Of a stretch of 64,000 nucleotides of DNA, positions 60,169 to 64,000 are shown one piece after another. A program made the position numbers and the translations under genes. Within the stretch, counting starts at the first letter, position 1. The number at the start of each line of letters is the position of its first letter. The stretch comes from Pedococcus bigeumensis (GTDB taxonomy: Bacteria > Actinomycetota > Actinomycetes > Actinomycetales > Dermatophilaceae), in contig NZ_RCZM01000005.1 in assembly GCF_006438965.1 (NCBI RefSeq), forward strand, positions 372,001 through 436,000. The letters run 5' to 3'. Below the pieces are notes generated by a model, which saw nothing but the letters and a program-made list of their open reading frames with translations, did not search any database and was not told the origin of the DNA.

Positions 60169-61074
60169 ATGGCCGACCTGACCGAGTCGCTGGCGCTGAC
60201 TGCGCGTCCCAGGACCACCGGAGCCGTCAAGTCGGACCAGTGGCGCCGTCGGATCGGTGTCCTGGAGTGGGTCGGTCTGCACGCGGTCGGGCTCGGGCTG
60301 GCCATCGTGTTCGTCCTGCCCTTCGTGTTCCTGCTGCTCACCTCGGTCATGAGCAGCGACCAAGCGCTGACGACCGACCTGTGGCCGCGGACCTGGCACT
60401 GGGAGAACTACGCGCAGGTCTTCCGCACCGAGGGCTTCGTCACCTGGTGGAAGAACTCCCTGATGTATGCCGGGTTGGGCACCGCCCTGACCATCGTGTC
60501 GAGCACCCCGGTCGCCTACGCCCTGGCCAAGATGCGATTCACCGGCCGCAACGCAGCCCTCATGCTCGTCATCTCGATGATGATGCTGCCGCCGCAGGTG
60601 GTCATCGTGCCGATGTACCTCCTGTGGGCCAAGCAGTTCCACCTCACGGGCACCCTGTGGCCGATCATCATCCCGCTGGCGTTCGGCGACGCCTACTCGA
60701 TCTTCCTGCTGCGCCAGTTCCTGCTCACCATCCCTCGCGAGTACATCGACGCCGCCAAGGTCGACGGGTGCGGTGAGTGGCGCACCCTGCTGTCCGTCGT
60801 CGTGCCGATGATCAAGCCGGCCCTCGTCGCGGTGGCGCTGTTCCAGTTCTTCTACTGCTGGAACGACTACTTCGGGCCGCAGATCTACGCCAGCGAGAAC
60901 CCCGCGGCCTGGACGCTGTCCTACGGCCTGCAGTCCTTCAAGGGAGCCCACCACGTCAACTGGAACCTCACGATGGCAGCCACCCTGCTCGTCATGGCGC
61001 CGGTCATCGTGATCTTCCTGCTCGCCCAGCGCGCGTTCATCCGCGGCGTGACCCTGACAGGAGTCAAGGGATGA
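60169..61074 (+). CDS. Sugar ABC transporter permease (CUT1, MalG-like)
   Basis: A 301-residue membrane protein, the second permease of the importer, with six helices and the EAA-like EYIDAAKVDGCGEWRTLLSVVVPM. It starts 1 bp after the MalF-like gene. No ATPase gene is present in this operon; CUT1 importers of actinobacteria often use a shared MsiK-type ATPase encoded elsewhere. Confidence 0.92.
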   Translation: MADLTESLALTARPRTTGAVKSDQWRRRIGVLEWVGLHAVGLGLAIVFVLPFVFLLLTSVMSSDQALTTDLWPRTWHWENYAQVFRTEGFVTWWKNSLMYAGLGTALTIVSSTPVAYALAKMRFTGRNAALMLVISMMMLPPQVVIVPMYLLWAKQFHLTGTLWPIIIPLAFGDAYSIFLLRQFLLTIPREYIDAAKVDGCGEWRTLLSVVVPMIKPALVAVALFQFFYCWNDYFGPQIYASENPAAWTLSYGLQSFKGAHHVNWNLTMAATLLVMAPVIVIFLLAQRAFIRGVTLTGVKG

Positions 61075-62339
61075 AGATTGCCGTCATCGGCGGCGGGTCG
61101 ACCTACACCCCCGAGCTGGCTGACGGGCTGGCCCGTCTGCGGGACGTGCTCCCGCTCGACGAGCTGGTCCTCATGGACCCGTCGCAGGAGCGACTGGACC
61201 TCGTCGGGGGCATGTCGGCCCGCATCCTGGCAGCGCAGGGACACCCCTGCAGGGTGGTCACCACCCGGCATACCCGGGAGGCGGTGGACGGAGCCGATGC
61301 GGTCCTCATCCAGCTGCGTGTCGGCGGCCAGGACGCGCGGCGGCAGGACGAGACGTGGCCGCTGGAGTGCGGCTGTGTCGGACAGGAGACCACGGGCGCG
61401 GGCGGCCTGGCCAAGGCGCTTCGGACTGTCCCGGTGGTGCTGGACATCGCCGCCAAGGTGCGCGAGGCAAACCCGGACGCGTGGATCGTGGACTTCACCA
61501 ACCCGGTCGGCATCGTGACGCGTGCCCTGCTCTCGGAGGGGCATCGCGCCGTCGGCCTGTGCAACGTCGCGATCGGCCTGCAGCGTCACCTCGCCGAGCT
61601 GCTGGGTGCCGACCCCGAGCGGGTGAGCCTCGACCACTTCGGACTCAACCACCTGACCTGGGTGCGGGGCGTCCACCTCGACGGCCAGTCGCAGGACGAG
61701 CTGCCGCGTCTGCTGAAGGCCAACGGCGAGGCGTTGGCAGGTCACCTCGACCTGCCAGTCGCCGCCCTGGAGCTCACGGGGATGCTGCCGTCCTACTACC
61801 TGCGCTACTACTACGAGCACGACGAGGTGGTCCGCGAGCTGCAGGGAGCGCCCACCCGGGCCGAGGTGGTCGCCGACGTCGAGCGAGAGCTCCTCCACAT
61901 CTATGCAGACCCGACCGTGACCACCAAGCCCGAACTGCTCTCGCAACGGGGCGGTGCGTACTACTCCGAGGCCGCAGTAGCCCTCGTGGCCTCCCTGCTC
62001 ACCGCGGCAACGAGCGAGCCCCAGGTCGTGAACGTCCGCAACCAGGGCACGTTGCCCTTCCTGCCGGACGATGCCGTCATCGAGGTGCCGGCGGACGTCG
62101 ACCGGGGCGGCGCGAGACCCCGTGCGCTCGAGCCCGTGCCACCCATCGCTGCCGGCCTGATCTCGCACGTGTTCGCCTACGAGCAGCTGGCTCTGGAGGC
62201 GGCGCTGCACGGCGGGCGCGACCGGGTCGAGCGGGCGCTGCTCGCCCACCCGTTGGTCGGTCAGCTGGACCAGGCCCGCCGACTGGCTGACCGGTTGCTG
62301 CTGGCAAACCGGGACCACCTGTCGTGGGTGCGAGGATGA
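61071..62339 (+). CDS. GH4 6-phospho-beta-glucosidase-like enzyme
   Basis: A 422-residue NAD- and metal-dependent glycosidase. The Rossmann motif VIGGGSTYTPEL is at residues 5-16, the metal-binding Cys is C164 (GLCNVAIG), and the His is H194 (FGLNHLTWV). DFTNPVGIVT and ALELTGMLPSYYLRYYY follow. Family members cleave 6-phospho-beta-glucosides. The ATG overlaps the permease stop by 4 bp, so the product probably acts on the imported sugar. Confidence 0.88.
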   Translation: MKIAVIGGGSTYTPELADGLARLRDVLPLDELVLMDPSQERLDLVGGMSARILAAQGHPCRVVTTRHTREAVDGADAVLIQLRVGGQDARRQDETWPLECGCVGQETTGAGGLAKALRTVPVVLDIAAKVREANPDAWIVDFTNPVGIVTRALLSEGHRAVGLCNVAIGLQRHLAELLGADPERVSLDHFGLNHLTWVRGVHLDGQSQDELPRLLKANGEALAGHLDLPVAALELTGMLPSYYLRYYYEHDEVVRELQGAPTRAEVVADVERELLHIYADPTVTTKPELLSQRGGAYYSEAAVALVASLLTAATSEPQVVNVRNQGTLPFLPDDAVIEVPADVDRGGARPRALEPVPPIAAGLISHVFAYEQLALEAALHGGRDRVERALLAHPLVGQLDQARRLADRLLLANRDHLSWVRG

Positions 62340-63445
62340 GCGAGACCACCGCCTGGTCGCGGGATCCGGGGCTCGCCACCGATGCCTCCGGCTCGGACTC
62401 CACGGCAGTCGAAACCCGCGAACTGCCAACGGTTCTCGCCTTCGACGGCGGGAACTCCAAGACGGACATCCTGTTGGTCCGGGCCGACGGGCAGATCCTC
62501 GGTTCGGCGAGGTCTGCGCCGTTCCGGCCGTACCTCGCCGGAGATGCCGGAGCCCTGGCCGCCCTGGAACCGCAGGTGCACGAGCTGCTCGAGCGTGCCG
62601 GTCTGTCCCGTGCCACCCACGCCGCGGCCAGCTTGGCCAATGCCGACCGCCCCGAGGAGGAACGGGCTTTCGAAGCCGCCATCGTCGAGCGAGGGTGGGC
62701 CGTTTCTGCGACCGTGGTCAACGACACCCTCGCGGTCCTGCGCGCCGGCACAGCCGACGGGATCGGTGTCGCCGTCGTGTGCGGAGCCGGGATCAACGCC
62801 ATCGGTGTGGACGACTCCGACGGGGTGGTCCGGTTCCCCGCGCTGGGGCCCTTGACCGGCGACTGGGGCGGCGGCCAGGGGTTGGCCCAACAGGTGATGT
62901 GGTGGTCCGTGCGGTCTGAGGACGGTCGCGGACCGGCCAGCGCTCTCGCCGCCGCAGCGGCTGCCAACCTGGGGTTCGGGACGGCAACCGAGTGTGCCCT
63001 TGCCTTCCACTCCGGCGCGCTCCGCGACGAGCAGATGCACGAGCTGGTGCCCATGCTGTTCGACGTCGCAGAGGCGGGGGACGAGGTGGCGATGGACATC
63101 ATCAGCCGACAGGCCGACGAGATCGTGACCATGGTCAGGGTGTGCGTCGAGCGACTCACCTTTGCTCGCGACACGATCCCGGTCGTCCTCGGCGGAGGAG
63201 TGCTCGCCGCTGACCAACCGCTGCTGATCGAGGCAGTCCGCGTAGGGCTCCTGGAGGTCTCTCCCCGATGCGCGCCCCACGTCCTGCACGCCCCACCCGT
63301 CCTGGGTGCCGCCGTGCAAGGCCTGGACCACCTTGCCCGCTCGCGTGGTCTCGCGGCGGCGGGCCACGCCGAGCCACCCGCCGGTGAGGCCATTCTCCGG
63401 AGCGCCTTCCCGGCAACGACCTCGCCCACCACCCACCCGGACTGA
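62336..63445 (+). CDS. BadF/BadG/BcrA/BcrD-family N-acetylhexosamine kinase
   Basis: A 369-residue sugar kinase of the NAGK type. Phosphate loop 1 is AFDGGNSKTDILLV (residues about 35-48), VVNDTLAVLRAG and VVCGAGINAIGVD form the next motifs, and PALGPLTGDWGGGQGLAQQ and PVVLGGGVLAA follow. The family includes GlcNAc kinases and the MurNAc/GlcNAc kinase MurK. The ATG overlaps the GH4 gene stop by 4 bp. The substrate is unknown. Confidence 0.83.
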   Translation: MSETTAWSRDPGLATDASGSDSTAVETRELPTVLAFDGGNSKTDILLVRADGQILGSARSAPFRPYLAGDAGALAALEPQVHELLERAGLSRATHAAASLANADRPEEERAFEAAIVERGWAVSATVVNDTLAVLRAGTADGIGVAVVCGAGINAIGVDDSDGVVRFPALGPLTGDWGGGQGLAQQVMWWSVRSEDGRGPASALAAAAAANLGFGTATECALAFHSGALRDEQMHELVPMLFDVAEAGDEVAMDIISRQADEIVTMVRVCVERLTFARDTIPVVLGGGVLAADQPLLIEAVRVGLLEVSPRCAPHVLHAPPVLGAAVQGLDHLARSRGLAAAGHAEPPAGEAILRSAFPATTSPTTHPD

Positions 63446-63465
63446 CCCGTGAGCCAGCTGCGGCG

Positions 63466-64000
63466 TCAGGCAGCCGCGCGGATGCCGCCGAGCACGATGG
63501 CGACGACTCGCTTCTGTTGCTCCGACTCGAGCTCGCCCATCATCGTGCACCCGCCGACGAGGCGCAACAGGTCGGACGGCTCGACCTCGGCCCTGGCCAC
63601 GCCCGCTTCCTGGGCGTTGCGCAGCACCAGCCCAGCCGCGCCGATGACGGTCTCGCGGGAGTGGGTCAACAGCTCGGAGTCGCGCCCGGCGGCATCGACG
63701 AGCTCCTGGAAGAGCGCCCGCTTCGTCGCGGCGTAGTCCAGCAGCACCCAGACCCAGGCCTCGAGGGCTTCCCAGGGCTGCTCCTGCTCGACGAGCCGAG
63801 TGGTGCTCACGGCGAGGGCGTCGACGTCCTCGCGGTAGACGGCTTCCAGCAACGACAGACGGGTCGGGAAGCGGCGGTACAAAGTGCCGATCCCCACGCC
63901 GGCGCGACGTGCGATCTCTTCCAGGGAGGACTCGGTGCCTGACTCACGCAGCACCTCGCGGGCTGCGAGCACGAGACGCTCGTAGTTGCGCTGTGCGTCG
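63466..64000 (-). CDS. TetR family transcriptional regulator (5' end cut by window)
   Basis: The window holds the last 177 residues of a TetR-type repressor; the reading frame runs off the right edge at 64000. The helix-turn-helix is complete within the window (NYERLVLAAREVLRESGTESSLEEIARRAGVGIGTLYRRFPTRLSLLEAVYREDVDALA), with a ligand-binding helical domain behind it. It converges with the kinase gene. The target is unknown. Confidence 0.85.
   Translation of the reverse strand, partial: DAQRNYERLVLAAREVLRESGTESSLEEIARRAGVGIGTLYRRFPTRLSLLEAVYREDVDALAVSTTRLVEQEQPWEALEAWVWVLLDYAATKRALFQELVDAAGRDSELLTHSRETVIGAAGLVLRNAQEAGVARAEVEPSDLLRLVGGCTMMGELESEQQKRVVAIVLGGIRAAA

Noticed and set aside
57843-60350. 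835-codon open frame on the minus strand
   Set aside because: It is antisense to the binding-protein and permease genes and shows only low-complexity Gln/His/Asp-rich sequence.

Overview
The window is chromosomal DNA of a high-GC actinobacterium. GTG starts are common, genes often overlap as ATGA or GTGA, and many genes look leaderless. Gene content and order (asd-lysC, recR-DUF5063, dnaX, 4.5S RNA, tRNA-Ser) suggest Micrococcales, perhaps Intrasporangiaceae; this is inference. I see no rRNA, insertion sequence, prophage, CRISPR array or replication origin. Coding density is high and no gene-free stretch exceeds 300 bp.

Layout. 0-15 kb: lysine/threonine branch enzymes (Asd with its catalytic cysteine missing, aspartokinase), two ABC export systems, recR, dnaX, 4.5S RNA and tRNA-Ser. 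12.9-23.9 kb: a peptidoglycan-recycling region. It has an RpiR-type regulator with MurQ, and a NagZ-NamZ-AmiE operon. A class F sortase and a DUF4397 protein lie between these two units. Two paralogous single-pass membrane proteins of unknown function flank the nagZ operon and share promoter sequence. 24-34 kb: propionyl-CoA synthetase, an AEC transporter, a HerA-like ATPase, several small conserved proteins, and a GAF-type regulator next to an ExaC-like aldehyde dehydrogenase and DUF779 protein. 34-44 kb: a sugar catabolic locus with xylose isomerase, two AP-endonuclease-2-fold sugar isomerase/epimerases (one Tat-exported), a Gfo/Idh/MocA dehydrogenase, an RbsABC-type importer and a divergent ROK repressor with a clear operator. 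44-48 kb: two-component system plus SHOCT/ABC operon. 48-56.5 kb: GH38 alpha-mannosidase, DEAD-box helicase, PEP synthase and its regulator. 56.5-63.4 kb: a ROK-controlled CUT1 ABC importer with a GH4 phospho-glycosidase and a BadF/NAGK-family sugar kinase. The right edge cuts a TetR regulator.

How genes may work together. The secreted enzymes NagZ, NamZ and AmiE would release MurNAc and GlcNAc from wall fragments. MurQ then needs MurNAc-6-phosphate, but no MurP-type PTS gene is present here. The ABC importer and NAGK-family kinase at 57.8-63.4 kb are candidates to supply it; this link is inference.

The most unusual signal is not a gene. The heptamer GTATGCC (or GGCATAC) occurs about forty times, against roughly six expected from base composition. 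It shapes codon choice at Tyr-Ala and Ala-Tyr pairs and forms inverted repeats in at least four intergenic regions.
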